The notes beneath the pieces were generated by a model. It saw nothing but the letters and a program-made list of their open reading frames with translations, ran no database searches and was not told the origin of the DNA. From contig NZ_SRRU01000010.1 in NCBI RefSeq assembly GCF_004784465.1, positions 186,001-250,000 on the forward strand: 64,000 bases of DNA, read 5' to 3'. Source of the stretch: Streptomyces griseoluteus. Its GTDB lineage: Bacteria > Actinomycetota > Actinomycetes > Streptomycetales > Streptomycetaceae. Below, in pieces: positions 41,911 to 50,913 of this stretch; position 1 is the stretch's first letter; every line of letters begins with the position of its first letter. The translations under genes and the position numbers were made by a program.

Positions 41911-42366
41911 TCAGAACTTGTAGTTCGTCAGCATGGCGTTGCCGTACACGTCGTAGACGGACGCGTAGCCCTGGTCGGAGTCCTTCCAGGACGCGAACGC
42001 CTTGGCGATCGCGGTGGCGGCGCCCTGGGGGTCGGCCGCGGGCTTCTTCCCGCCGTTGATGTCGGTGGCGATGTAGGCGTTGCCCGTCTTGTCGTTCCAC
42101 TCGCCGAGGATGCGGTCCACGCGGCCGGCCGCTGACTTCTGCTGGGCCGTACCGTGCTCCTCGACCCAGGACCTGAACTCCTGAGCGTTCTTCTTCGACT
42201 GGGCCTTGTCCGTGTCGTCGGGGAGCTTCTCCACGACACCGATCGCGTCCGGCTCGGCCGTCTTCTCGGTCGAGCAGGCGGCGGTCCCGGCAGCGATGAC
42301 GGCACCGAGAGCGAGAACGGCGGTGATGCGGACCGCGGCCGCGGTCGGCATCGCACGGATATGCAT
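41911..42366 (-). CDS. Hypothetical lipoprotein, 151 aa
   Basis: The ATG at 42366 is preceded by AAGGGGG. A signal with lipobox-like GTAAC (Cys31) precedes a polar helical domain (SKKNAQEFRSWVEEHG, AAGRVDRILGEWND, ATAIAKAFASWKDSD). I recognise no domain. It is upstream of desE on the same strand, but the iron box lies between the two, so they probably have separate promoters. Confidence 0.75.
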   Translation of the reverse strand: MHIRAMPTAAAVRITAVLALGAVIAAGTAACSTEKTAEPDAIGVVEKLPDDTDKAQSKKNAQEFRSWVEEHGTAQQKSAAGRVDRILGEWNDKTGNAYIATDINGGKKPAADPQGAATAIAKAFASWKDSDQGYASVYDVYGNAMLTNYKF

Positions 42367-42615
42367 GCATCCCCCTTGACGTCAGTCGGCACACAGTGGG
42401 GCGGGGGTACGCCGAATCGCGTCGCGTGCGTATGTGGTTCCCCGTGTTCCCGCTCCGCGCCTGCGGCCTCCCTGGTCAGCGGGACGGCCTTGAACGGATG
42501 TTCGGAACTGGCATGCAACTTAACAGGAGGGGCAAATCCTCTGCGCCGTAACTGAATCAATGTGAGATCAGACATGGCGCGAGGCGCCGCATTGCGCCCC
42601 GCGCCGTGTCATGGC

Positions 42616-43785
42616 TCAGCCGGTAAGGCCCAACTCCCGTGCGATCAGCATGCGCTGGACCTCGCTGGTGCCCTCGCCGATTTCGAGGATCTTGGAGTCC
42701 CGCCACATGCGGGCGACCGGGTACTCGTTCATGAAGCCGTAGCCGCCGTGGACCTGGGTGGCGTCACGGGCGTTGTCGACGGCGACGGTGGAGGAGTACA
42801 GCTTGGCGATGGCCGCCTCCTTCTTGAACGGCTCGCCGGCCACCAGGCGGGCCGCCGCGTCGCGCCAGGCGAGGCGGGCGGTGTGGGCCTTCATCTCCAT
42901 GTCGGCCAGCTTGAACTGGATGGCCTGGTTGGTGCCGATGGGCCGGCCGAAGGCGTGCCGCTCCTTGGCGTAGCGCAGCGACTCGTCCACGCAGCCCTGC
43001 GCGAGCCCGGTGCCCAGCGCGGCGATCGCGATGCGGCCCTCGTCCAGGATGCGGAGGAACTGCGCGTAGCCGCGGCCCTCTTCGCCGAGCAGGTTGGCGG
43101 CCGGGACCCGGACGTCCTGGAAGGACAGCTCACGGGTGTCCGAGGCGTTCCACCCGACCTTGGAGTAGGGAGCGGCGACCGTGAAGCCCGGTGTGCCCGA
43201 GGGCACGATGATCGCGGAGATCAGCGGCTTGCCGTCCGGCTTGCGCCCGGTGACCGCGGTGACCGTCACCAGGCCGGTGATGTCGGTGCCGGAGTTGGTG
43301 ATGAAGCACTTGCTGCCGTTGATGACCCATTCGTCGGTGTCCGGGTCCAGCCGGGCCGTCGTACGGGTAGCGCCCGCGTCCGAGCCACCGTCCGGCTCGG
43401 TCAGCCCGAACGCGCCCAGGATCTCGCCCGAACACAGCCGGGGCAGCCACTCGGCCTTCTGCTCCTCGGTGCCGAAGAGGTGGATCGGCATGGCGCCCAG
43501 CGAGACGCCCGCCTCCAGGGTGATGGCCACCGAGGAGTCCACCCGGGCCAGCTCCTCCAGCGCGATGCCCAGCGCCAGATAGTCGCCGCCCATCCCGCCG
43601 TACTCCTCGGGGAAGGGCAGCCCGAACAGGCCCATCCGGCCCATCTCGCGGACGATCTCGTACGGGAACTCGTGCCGCTCGTAGAAGTCGCCGATCTTCG
43701 GCGCCACGACGTCGTGCGCGAACTCCTCCACCGTGCGGCGGAGTTCCTCCAGCTCGGGGCTGAGGCGGTGGTCCATGCTGATCAC
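42616..43785 (-). CDS. Acyl-CoA dehydrogenase (isovaleryl/short branched-chain type)
   Basis: This 389-aa flavoenzyme starts at a GTG (43785) that overlaps the HMG-CoA lyase stop by four bases; the internal ATG at 43776 is an alternative. Family signatures are GAFGLTEPDGGSDAG and QVHGGYGFMNEYPVARMWRDSKILEIGEGTSE (in two blocks), with the acyl-CoA dehydrogenase catalytic base near the latter. It is the last gene of a four-gene operon whose other products fit leucine breakdown, so isovaleryl-CoA is a likely substrate. Confidence 0.9.
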   Translation of the reverse strand: MISMDHRLSPELEELRRTVEEFAHDVVAPKIGDFYERHEFPYEIVREMGRMGLFGLPFPEEYGGMGGDYLALGIALEELARVDSSVAITLEAGVSLGAMPIHLFGTEEQKAEWLPRLCSGEILGAFGLTEPDGGSDAGATRTTARLDPDTDEWVINGSKCFITNSGTDITGLVTVTAVTGRKPDGKPLISAIIVPSGTPGFTVAAPYSKVGWNASDTRELSFQDVRVPAANLLGEEGRGYAQFLRILDEGRIAIAALGTGLAQGCVDESLRYAKERHAFGRPIGTNQAIQFKLADMEMKAHTARLAWRDAAARLVAGEPFKKEAAIAKLYSSTVAVDNARDATQVHGGYGFMNEYPVARMWRDSKILEIGEGTSEVQRMLIARELGLTG

Positions 43786-44732
43786 TGGTCCTTGTCGGGC
43801 TGGGTCGTGGGGCCGAGGGCGCGGACGGTGCGGGAGGCGCTCGGGCGGCCCAGGTGGCCCGCCATCCAGACGCTGGTGGCGGTCAGCGCCTCAAGGTCGA
43901 CCCCGGTCTCGATGCCGAGGCCGCGCAGCATCCAGACCAGGTCCTCGGTGGCGAGGTTGCCGGTGGCGGACTTGGCGTACGGGCAGCCGCCGAGGCCGCC
44001 CGCGGAGGCGTCGACGGTGGTGACGCCGTGCTGGAGCGCCGCGTAGGTGTTGGCGAGGGCCTGGCCGTAGGTGTCGTGGAAATGGACGCCGAGTTCCGCC
44101 GTGGGCAGGCCCGCTTCGTTCAGCAGGGTGAGCAGGGCGCGGACCTGGCTCGGTGTGGCGACGCCGATGGTGTCGCCGAGGCTCAGCTCGTCGCAGCCCA
44201 TGTCCTTCAGGGCCGCGCACACCCGGACCACCTGGGGGAGCGGTACCTCGCCCTCCCACGGGTCGCCGAAGCACATCGACACATAGCCGCGGACATGGGC
44301 GCCTGCGTCCTTGGCCTGCCGTACCACCGGCTCGAACACGGCCAGCGACTCGTCCACCGTGCGGTTGAGGTTGGCCTTGGCGAAGGACTCCGTCGCGCTG
44401 GCGAACACCGCGATCCGGCGCGCTCCGAGCGCGAGAGCCCGGTCCAGGCCGCGCTGGTTGGGGACCAGTACCGGGAGTTCGGCGTCCACGTCGGACACCT
44501 GGGGGAACAGCTCCTCGGCGTCGGCCAGTTGGGGCACCCACTTGGGGTGCACGAAGCTGGTCGCCTCGATCGTGGTCAGGCCCGCCGCGCGCAGCCGGCG
44601 GATGAACTCCGCCTTCACCTCGGTCGGTACGGCCGTCTTCTCGTTCTGGAGGCCGTCGCGGGCGCCCACCTCGTGGATACGGACCCGCGTGGGCAGGCCG
44701 GGGTCGGGGACGACCATGGGCAGGGCGTTCAT
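43782..44732 (-). CDS. Hydroxymethylglutaryl-CoA lyase
   Basis: This 316-aa aldolase-type enzyme splits HMG-CoA to acetyl-CoA and acetoacetate. The metal/substrate motif IHEVGARDGLQNE is at residues about 19-31, SLGDTIGVATP is central, and GGLGGCPYAKSATGN contains the catalytic loop cysteine. Its ATG follows the carboxylase alpha stop with no gap (TAGATG), so translation is coupled. Together with the carboxylase and dehydrogenase it forms the leucine (liu-like) pathway. Confidence 0.93.
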   Translation of the reverse strand: MNALPMVVPDPGLPTRVRIHEVGARDGLQNEKTAVPTEVKAEFIRRLRAAGLTTIEATSFVHPKWVPQLADAEELFPQVSDVDAELPVLVPNQRGLDRALALGARRIAVFASATESFAKANLNRTVDESLAVFEPVVRQAKDAGAHVRGYVSMCFGDPWEGEVPLPQVVRVCAALKDMGCDELSLGDTIGVATPSQVRALLTLLNEAGLPTAELGVHFHDTYGQALANTYAALQHGVTTVDASAGGLGGCPYAKSATGNLATEDLVWMLRGLGIETGVDLEALTATSVWMAGHLGRPSASRTVRALGPTTQPDKDQ

Positions 44733-46667
44733 CTAGGCCTCCTCCCTCGGCGCGATGACGGCCAGCACCTGGTCCATGGCGACCGTGCTGCCGGGCGTCA
44801 CGTCGAGTTCGGCGACCGTGCCCGCGTGCGGGGCGGAGACGACGTGCTCCATCTTCATCGCCTCCACCACCAGCAGGCTCTGCCCGGCCTCGACTTCGTC
44901 GCCCACGGCCACCTTCACCACCGTCACCGTGCCCGGCATGGGCGCGGTCAGCGAGTCGGCGCCCGCGTGCGCGGAGCGGCTGAGCGAGGCGGCGACCGGG
45001 TCGTGGTCCCGCACCTGCCAGGCGTCGCCGTCCCGCCCGAGCCAGTCGGCCGCGCGGCGGAAGGTGTGGCGGACGCCGTCCAGGGTGACGCTCACCGTGT
45101 CGGGGGTGACGTGGGCGTCGGTGCCGCGCCGGGCGTGCGCCACCGGTTCCTCGCCGGGCACGCGCAGGGGGAACGACACCGGCTTGGGCTTCCCGCTCAG
45201 CCGCCAGCCGTCCGGCACCGAGAAGGGGTTCACCCAGCCGTCGCCCGTGGGGCGCAGCTCCTCCAGGCGGACGGCCGCCGCCGCCTCGTAGACCTCTTCC
45301 GGGACGCCGGACGGGATCAGGTCGTCCACCGCGCGCTCCACCAGCCCGGTGTCCAGTTCGCCCGCCACCACCGCGGGGTGCGCGAGCAGCCGGCGCAGGA
45401 AGCCCGCGTTGGTCGGGACGCCCAGGGTGACCGTCTCCGCGAGGGCCGCGCGGAGCTTGCGCAGGGCGGTCGCGCGGTCGGGGCCGTAGGCGATCACCTT
45501 GGACAGCATCGGGTCGTACAGGCTGCCGACCTCGGTGCCCTCGCTGAGCCCGGAGTCGGTGCGGAGCCCGTCGCCCTGCGGCTCGGCCAGCAGCAGGACC
45601 GTTCCGCCCGAGGGGAGGAAGCCGCGCGCCGGGTCCTCGGCGCAGATACGGGCCTCCACCGCGTGCCCGGTCAGCGTCACGTCCTCCTGGGCGAAGCCCA
45701 GCGGCTCGCCGGACGCCACCCTCAGCTGCCACTCGACCAGGTCCAGGCCGGTGATCAGCTCGGTCACCGGGTGCTCGACCTGCAGGCGGGTGTTCATCTC
45801 CATGAAGTAGTACGAGGACGGGTCGCCCCCCGGCACGATGAACTCCACCGTGCCCGCGCCCCGGTACCCGCACGAGCGGGCCGCCTGCACGGCCGCCTCG
45901 CCCATCGCCGCGCGGGTCGCCTCGTCGAGCAGGACGCTGGGCGCCTCCTCGATGATCTTCTGGTGGCGCCGCTGGAGCGAGCACTCGCGCTCGCCGAGGT
46001 GGACCACGTTGCCGTGGCCGTCGGCGAGCACCTGGATCTCGATGTGCCGGGGGCGGTCGATCCACCGCTCCACCAGCAGGGTGTCGTCGCCGAAGGAGGC
46101 GCGGGCCTCGCGGCGGGCGGCCGCGATCTCCTCGGCCAGCGCGGCCTCGTCCCGCACCAGGCGCATGCCCTTGCCGCCGCCGCCCGCCGAGGGCTTCAGC
46201 AGCACCGGCATGCCGATCTCGCGGGCGGCACCGGCCAGTTCGGCGTCGGTCAGCCCACTGCCGCTGGAGCCCGGCACGACCGGCACCCCGGCCGCGCGCA
46301 CCGTCTCCTTGGCGCGGATCTTGTCGCCCATCAGGGCGATGGCGTCGGCGGACGGCCCGATGAAGACGAGCCCCGCCTCCTCGCAGGCGCGCGCGAAGCC
46401 GGCGTTCTCGGCGAGGAAGCCGTAGCCGGGGTGGACGGCCTGGGCGCCGGTGCGGGCGGCGGCCTGAAGCAGCCGCTCCACCGACAGATAGCTCTCCGAA
46501 GCCGGGGCCGGGCCGATCCGGACGGCCGTGTCGGCCTCCCGGACGTGCCGCGCGTCCGCGTCGGCGTCGGAGAAGACCGCCACCGAGCGCACGCCGAGCG
46601 CGCGGAGCGTACGGATGACCCGTACGGCGATCTCACCCCGGTTGGCGACCAGCACTGTGTCGAACAC
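44733..46667 (-). CDS. Biotin-dependent acyl-CoA carboxylase alpha subunit (methylcrotonyl-CoA type)
   Basis: This 644-aa protein combines biotin carboxylase (VLVANRGEIAVRVIRTLRALG at the start, ATP-grasp loop KPSAGGGGKGM, EMNTRLQVEHPVTE) with a C-terminal biotin carrier domain whose biotinylated lysine is Lys605 in EAMKMEH. It carboxylates biotin for transfer by the beta subunit encoded just upstream. Adjacent HMG-CoA lyase and acyl-CoA dehydrogenase point to 3-methylcrotonyl-CoA as substrate, although such genes are often labelled acetyl/propionyl-CoA carboxylase. Confidence 0.92.
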   Translation of the reverse strand: MFDTVLVANRGEIAVRVIRTLRALGVRSVAVFSDADADARHVREADTAVRIGPAPASESYLSVERLLQAAARTGAQAVHPGYGFLAENAGFARACEEAGLVFIGPSADAIALMGDKIRAKETVRAAGVPVVPGSSGSGLTDAELAGAAREIGMPVLLKPSAGGGGKGMRLVRDEAALAEEIAAARREARASFGDDTLLVERWIDRPRHIEIQVLADGHGNVVHLGERECSLQRRHQKIIEEAPSVLLDEATRAAMGEAAVQAARSCGYRGAGTVEFIVPGGDPSSYYFMEMNTRLQVEHPVTELITGLDLVEWQLRVASGEPLGFAQEDVTLTGHAVEARICAEDPARGFLPSGGTVLLLAEPQGDGLRTDSGLSEGTEVGSLYDPMLSKVIAYGPDRATALRKLRAALAETVTLGVPTNAGFLRRLLAHPAVVAGELDTGLVERAVDDLIPSGVPEEVYEAAAAVRLEELRPTGDGWVNPFSVPDGWRLSGKPKPVSFPLRVPGEEPVAHARRGTDAHVTPDTVSVTLDGVRHTFRRAADWLGRDGDAWQVRDHDPVAASLSRSAHAGADSLTAPMPGTVTVVKVAVGDEVEAGQSLLVVEAMKMEHVVSAPHAGTVAELDVTPGSTVAMDQVLAVIAPREEA

Positions 46668-46682
46668 GGATTCCCCTCCCTC

Positions 46683-48299
46683 TCACATCCGGAAGACGCC
46701 GAACCGGGGCTCTCCCAGCGGCGCGTTGGCACAGGCGGTCAGGGCGAGTCCGAGCACCTGACGGGTCTGGAGCGGGTCGATCACGCCGTCGTCCCAGAGA
46801 CGGGCGGTGGCGTAGTAGGCGCTGCCCTGGCTCTCGTACTGCGCGCGGATCGGGGCCTTGAAGGCGTCCTCGTCCTCGGCGGGCCACTCCTCGCCGCGCG
46901 CCTCCATCTGGTCCCGCTTGACGGTGGCGAGCACCGAGGCGGCCTGTTCGCCGCCCATGACGGAGATCTTGGCGCCGGGCCACATCCACAGGAAGCGGGG
47001 GGAGTAGGCGCGGCCGCACATCGAGTAGTTGCCCGCGCCGTAGGAGCCGCCGACCACGACCGTCAGCTTCGGCACGCGGGTGCAGGCGACGGCGGTGACC
47101 ATCTTGGCGCCGTGCTTGGCGATGCCGCCCGCCTCGTAGTCCTTGCCGACCATGAAGCCGGAGATGTTCTGGAGGAAGACCAGCGGGATGCCGCGCTGGT
47201 CGCACAGCTCGATGAAGTGCGCGCCCTTCTGGGCGGACTCGGAGAACAGGATGCCGTTGTTGGCGACGATGCCGACCGGGTGGCCGTGGATACGGGCGAA
47301 GCCGGTGACCAGGGTCTGGCCGAACTCGGACTTGAACTCGCTGAAGCGCGAGCCGTCCACCACGCGGGCGATGATCTCGCGGACGTCGTAGGGGGTGCGC
47401 GAGTCGACCGGGACCGCGCCGTACAGCCCGAAGGGGTCGACCTTGGGGTCGACGGCCTGGGTCACCTCCCAGGGGGCGTCCTTGCGGGCGGGGAGGGTGG
47501 CGACGATGTTCCGCACGATCCTCAGTGCGTGCGCGTCGTCCTCCGCGAGGTGGTCGGTGACGCCGGAGACGCGGGAGTGGACCTCGCCGCCGCCCAGCTC
47601 CTCCGCGGTGACGACCTCGCCGGTGGCGGCCTTCACCAGCGGGGGGCCGCCGAGGAAGATCGTGCCCTGGTCGCGGACGATCACCGCCTCGTCGCTCATC
47701 GCCGGGACGTACGCGCCGCCGGCCGTGCAGGAGCCGAGGACGGCGGCGATCTGCGGGATGCCGGCCGCGGACATGCGGGCCTGGTTGTAGAAGATGCGGC
47801 CGAAGTGGTCGCGGTCGGGGAAGACCTCGTCCTGCATGGGCAGGAAGGCGCCGCCGGAGTCCACCAGGTAGACGCAGGGCAGGCGGTTGTCGAGGGCCAC
47901 CTCCTGGGCGCGCAGGTGCTTCTTCACCGTCATCGGGTAGTACGTGCCGCCCTTGACGGTCGCGTCGTTGGCGACGATCACGCACTCGCGTCCGCTGACC
48001 CGGCCGATCCCGGCGATCACCCCCGCCGCCGGGGCCTGTCCGTCGTACATCCCGTCGGCCGCGAGGGGGGCCAGCTCCAGGAAGGGTGAGCCGGGATCGA
48101 GCAGGGCGTCCACCCGGTCCCTCGGCAGCAGCTTGCCGCGCGCGGTGTGCCGGGCGCGCGCCTTCTCGCCGCCGCCGAGGGCCGCGGCCGCCAGCTTGGC
48201 GCGCAGCTCCTCGCCCAGGGCGAGATGGGCCTGTTCATTGGCCCGCCAGGCCTCCGACGCGGGGTCTGCCGCGCTCGTCAGCTCCGGTGCCTCGTGCAT
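46683..48299 (-). CDS. Acyl-CoA carboxylase beta (carboxyltransferase) subunit, methylcrotonyl-CoA type
   Basis: This 538-aa protein starts at ATG 48299. It has both halves of the crotonase-like carboxyltransferase: CVYLVDSGGAFLPMQDEVFPD, GSCTAGGAYVPAMSDE, and later ANNGILFSESAQKGAHFIELC and GGSYGAGNYSMCGRAY. The MQDEVFP and FSESAQKG features are typical of methylcrotonyl-CoA carboxylases. It is the first gene of the minus-strand operon and is separated from the divergent TetR gene by two inverted-repeat operators. Confidence 0.92.
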   Translation of the reverse strand: MHEAPELTSAADPASEAWRANEQAHLALGEELRAKLAAAALGGGEKARARHTARGKLLPRDRVDALLDPGSPFLELAPLAADGMYDGQAPAAGVIAGIGRVSGRECVIVANDATVKGGTYYPMTVKKHLRAQEVALDNRLPCVYLVDSGGAFLPMQDEVFPDRDHFGRIFYNQARMSAAGIPQIAAVLGSCTAGGAYVPAMSDEAVIVRDQGTIFLGGPPLVKAATGEVVTAEELGGGEVHSRVSGVTDHLAEDDAHALRIVRNIVATLPARKDAPWEVTQAVDPKVDPFGLYGAVPVDSRTPYDVREIIARVVDGSRFSEFKSEFGQTLVTGFARIHGHPVGIVANNGILFSESAQKGAHFIELCDQRGIPLVFLQNISGFMVGKDYEAGGIAKHGAKMVTAVACTRVPKLTVVVGGSYGAGNYSMCGRAYSPRFLWMWPGAKISVMGGEQAASVLATVKRDQMEARGEEWPAEDEDAFKAPIRAQYESQGSAYYATARLWDDGVIDPLQTRQVLGLALTACANAPLGEPRFGVFRM

Positions 48300-48318
48300 C
48301 CTGCGAACCCCTCACCTT

Positions 48319-48364
48319 GTTAATGAGCGTTAACGCATTTCCTTCAGGTTAACGACCGCTAACC
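48319..48364. promoter_or_regulatory. Twin operators between the carboxylase operon and TetR gene
   Basis: GTTAATGAGCGTTAAC (48319-48334) and GGTTAACGACCGCTAACC (48347-48364) share the TTAA-N6-TTAA / TTAAC-GCTAA symmetry, centres 29 bases apart. They sit in the only gap between the divergent operon and the TetR gene, so they are probably that repressor's binding sites. Confidence 0.7.
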
Positions 48365-48376
48365 GCGCTGTCTACA

Positions 48377-48982
48377 ATGACCCGCATGGCCAGCAGAACC
48401 GACGCCCCGACCCGGCGCCAGCAGATCCTCAAGGAGGCCGCGCGCCTCTTCGCCGAGCGCGGGTTCCACGGCGTGGGCGTGGACGAGATAGGGGCGGCGG
48501 TCGGCATCAGCGGCCCCGGCCTCTACCGGCACTTCCCCGGCAAGGACGCGATGCTCGCGGAGCTGCTGGTGGGCATCAGCGGCCAGCTCCTCACCGGGGC
48601 GCGCCGCCGTCTGGCGGATGCGGACAGCCAGGCCGGCGCCTCCGAGGTGCTGGACTCCCTCATCGAGGGCCACATCGACTTCGCCCTGGACGACCGCCCG
48701 CTGATCACCCTCCACGACCGCGAGCTGGACCGGCTGCGCGACAGCGACCGCAAGCTCGTCCGCCAGCTCCAGCGCCAGTACGTCGAACTCTGGGTCGGCG
48801 TCGTCCGCGAGGCCCACCCCACCCTCACCGAACCCGCCGCCCGCTCCGCCGTCCACTCCGTCTTCGGCCTCCTCAACTCCACCCCCCACCTGGGCCGCTC
48901 CGGCACCCTGCCGGGCCGAGCGGTCACCGCGACGCTGCTGCACCGGATGGCGCGCGGGGCGTTCGCGGCAGCGGGGTCTTGA
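48377..48982 (+). CDS. TetR-family repressor of the acyl-CoA operon
   Basis: This 201-aa protein may start at ATG 48377 or ATG 48386. Neither has a ribosome site, so the message may be leaderless. The N-terminal helix-turn-helix reads RQQILKEAARLFAERGFHGVGVDEIGAAVGISGPGLYRHF across residues about 13-52 (two helices with the turn between). The remainder is the all-helical ligand domain. It is divergent from the carboxylase operon with two operators between them; an acyl-CoA ligand is likely but unproven. Confidence 0.88.
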   Translation: MTRMASRTDAPTRRQQILKEAARLFAERGFHGVGVDEIGAAVGISGPGLYRHFPGKDAMLAELLVGISGQLLTGARRRLADADSQAGASEVLDSLIEGHIDFALDDRPLITLHDRELDRLRDSDRKLVRQLQRQYVELWVGVVREAHPTLTEPAARSAVHSVFGLLNSTPHLGRSGTLPGRAVTATLLHRMARGAFAAAGS

Positions 48983-49021
48983 ACGGGCTCGCAGCGGGAG
49001 GCGTCTCAGTACGCTGACCTC

Positions 49022-49597
49022 ATGGACTACGCGAAGATGCGCGCGATCGCCGAGGAGCTCGGCGCCTACGCCGAGCAGCTCGAAGGAGCCTGGAGCGTCG
49101 AGATCGGTCCGTCCGGCCCGATACTGGCCATGATGTGTCCGTCGAAGCGTCATGAGGGCACGGTTCGCCGTATCTGCAAGCAGTTGGATGAACAGCTCCT
49201 CCGCACGCATCCCGGTTACATCTGCGCGAGCGGACCCGAGATCGAACACCCGGCGATCGGACGCATGCGTCTCCCCGACGCGGTCGTCATCCCCGAGGCC
49301 GCCCTCGACGAAGAAGGCATCGCCGTCGATGCGACGCAGGTGCTGGGGGTCGTCGAGATCGTGTCGCCCTCCAATCCCCACAACGACTATGTCGAGAAGC
49401 TGGCCGACTACCCCGCCATGGGCATCGCCCACTACCTGATCGTCGACCCGCGCACCGGCACGATCGAAGCCCACTCCGACCCCTGCAAGGGCCGCTACGC
49501 CCGCAAGGACGCCTACATCTTCGGCGACACCGTCCCCTTCGGCCCCTGGCTGATCGACGCCGGCGACTTCCGGCGATACGGCAAGGCCGGCAGCTGA
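49022..49597 (+). CDS. Uma2-family protein (DUF820, PD-(D/E)XK fold)
   Basis: This 191-aa protein starts at ATG 49022. It shows the Uma2 pattern: SKRHEGTVRRICKQL, RMRLPDAVVIPEAAL (conserved Asp), GVVEIVSPSNPHNDYVEKLADYPAMGIAHYLIVDP in three blocks, with the Glu of VVEI and the Lys of EKL matching the restriction-endonuclease-like core. These proteins are abundant in Streptomyces and cyanobacteria; the function is unproven. It stands between the TetR gene and an acyl-CoA dehydrogenase with no coupling. Confidence 0.85.
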   Translation: MDYAKMRAIAEELGAYAEQLEGAWSVEIGPSGPILAMMCPSKRHEGTVRRICKQLDEQLLRTHPGYICASGPEIEHPAIGRMRLPDAVVIPEAALDEEGIAVDATQVLGVVEIVSPSNPHNDYVEKLADYPAMGIAHYLIVDPRTGTIEAHSDPCKGRYARKDAYIFGDTVPFGPWLIDAGDFRRYGKAGS

Positions 49598-49719
49598 CCC
49601 TCGTCGTCGTCCAGGGTGGGGAAGCTCACCCTGGACGGTGAACGTACTCGCCGGTACCTTCGGTTGAGCAAGCGCTTAGACATGCCCTGTGTCATGCCGA
49701 GGTACGTGGAGGTGGCGGC

Positions 49720-50877
49720 GTGCGCCGTACGGTGTTCAACGAGGATCACGAGGCGTTCCGGGAGACTCTCCGGGACTTCATCGAGTCCGAGGTCGTGCCG
49801 GTCTACGACGAGTGGTTCGCCGCCGGTCAGGCTCCGCGCGACTTCTACTACAAGCTCGGCGAGCTGGGCATCTTCGGCATCAACGTGCCCGAGGAGTTCG
49901 GTGGCGCAGGGCTCGACAGCCACAAGTTCGAGGCCGTCCTCTACGAGGAGACCTCCCGTGCGGGTGTTCAGTTCGGCGGCTCCGGCGTGCACGTGCTGCT
50001 CGCCCTGCCCTACATCAAGATGCTGGCCACGGACGAGCAGAAGAAGCGTTTCCTGCCGAAGTTCGTCACCGGCGAGGAGATGTGGGCCATCGCGATGACC
50101 GAGCCCGGCACCGGCTCGGACCTCGCGGGCATGAAGACCACCGCCAAGCTCTCCGAGGACGGCACGCACTACGTCCTCAACGGCGCCAAGACCTTCATCA
50201 CCGGCGGTGTGCACGCCGACAAGGTCATCGTCTGCGCCCGTACCTCCGCCCCGAAGGAGGACGACCGCCGGTTCGGCATCTCCCTCTTCGCCGTGGACAC
50301 CAAGTCCGAGGGCTACTCCGTCGGCCGCAAGCTGGACAAGCTGGGCCTGAAGACCTCCGACACCGCCGAACTCGCCTTCGTGGACGTCAAGGTCCCCGTC
50401 GAGGACCTGCTCGGCGAGGAGAACAAGGGCTTCTACTACCTCGGCCACAACCTGGCCTCCGAGCGCTGGGGCATCGCCTTCGGCGCCTACGCCCAGGCCA
50501 AGGCCGCCGTCCGCTTCGCCAAGCAGTACGTGCAGGACCGTACGGTCTTCGGCAAGCCGGTCGCCCACTTCCAGAACACCAAGTTCGAGCTGGCCGCCTG
50601 CCAGGCCGAGGTGGACGCCGCCGAGGCCGTCGCCGACCGCGCCACCGAGGCGCTGGACGCCGGCGAGCTGACCCCCGCCGAGGCCGCCTCCGCCAAGCTG
50701 TTCTGCACCGAGGTCGCCCACCGTGTGATCGACCGCTGCCTCCAGCTCCACGGCGGCTACGGCTACATGAACGAGTACCCCATCGCCCGCCTGTACGCGG
50801 ACAACCGCGTCAACCGCATCTACGGCGGCACCAGCGAGATCATGAAGTCGATCATCGCCAAGGACATGGGCCTGTAA
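49720..50877 (+). CDS. Acyl-CoA dehydrogenase
   Basis: This 385-aa enzyme starts at GTG 49720 behind GGAGGT. Signatures are WAIAMTEPGTGSDLAGMKT and LQLHGGYGYMNEYPIARLYADNRVNRIYGGTSEI in two blocks. It resembles long-chain-type dehydrogenases (FNEDHEAFRETLRDFIESEVVP start). It is followed 36 bases later by a TesB-type thioesterase, so the pair may form a fatty-acyl unit. The palindrome AAGCGCTT at 49670-49677 upstream could be part of an operator. Confidence 0.9.
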   Translation: MRRTVFNEDHEAFRETLRDFIESEVVPVYDEWFAAGQAPRDFYYKLGELGIFGINVPEEFGGAGLDSHKFEAVLYEETSRAGVQFGGSGVHVLLALPYIKMLATDEQKKRFLPKFVTGEEMWAIAMTEPGTGSDLAGMKTTAKLSEDGTHYVLNGAKTFITGGVHADKVIVCARTSAPKEDDRRFGISLFAVDTKSEGYSVGRKLDKLGLKTSDTAELAFVDVKVPVEDLLGEENKGFYYLGHNLASERWGIAFGAYAQAKAAVRFAKQYVQDRTVFGKPVAHFQNTKFELAACQAEVDAAEAVADRATEALDAGELTPAEAASAKLFCTEVAHRVIDRCLQLHGGYGYMNEYPIARLYADNRVNRIYGGTSEIMKSIIAKDMGL

Positions 50878-50913
50878 GGCCCCCGCAATGACTGGCCGGT
50901 ACAACCACACGAC

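Noticed and set aside
43854..48089. A 1411-codon open frame on the plus strand
   Set aside because: It is the antisense shadow of the minus-strand carboxylase/HMG-CoA lyase operon. High G/C codon bias leaves long stop-free frames, and the translation is low-complexity and lacks motifs.
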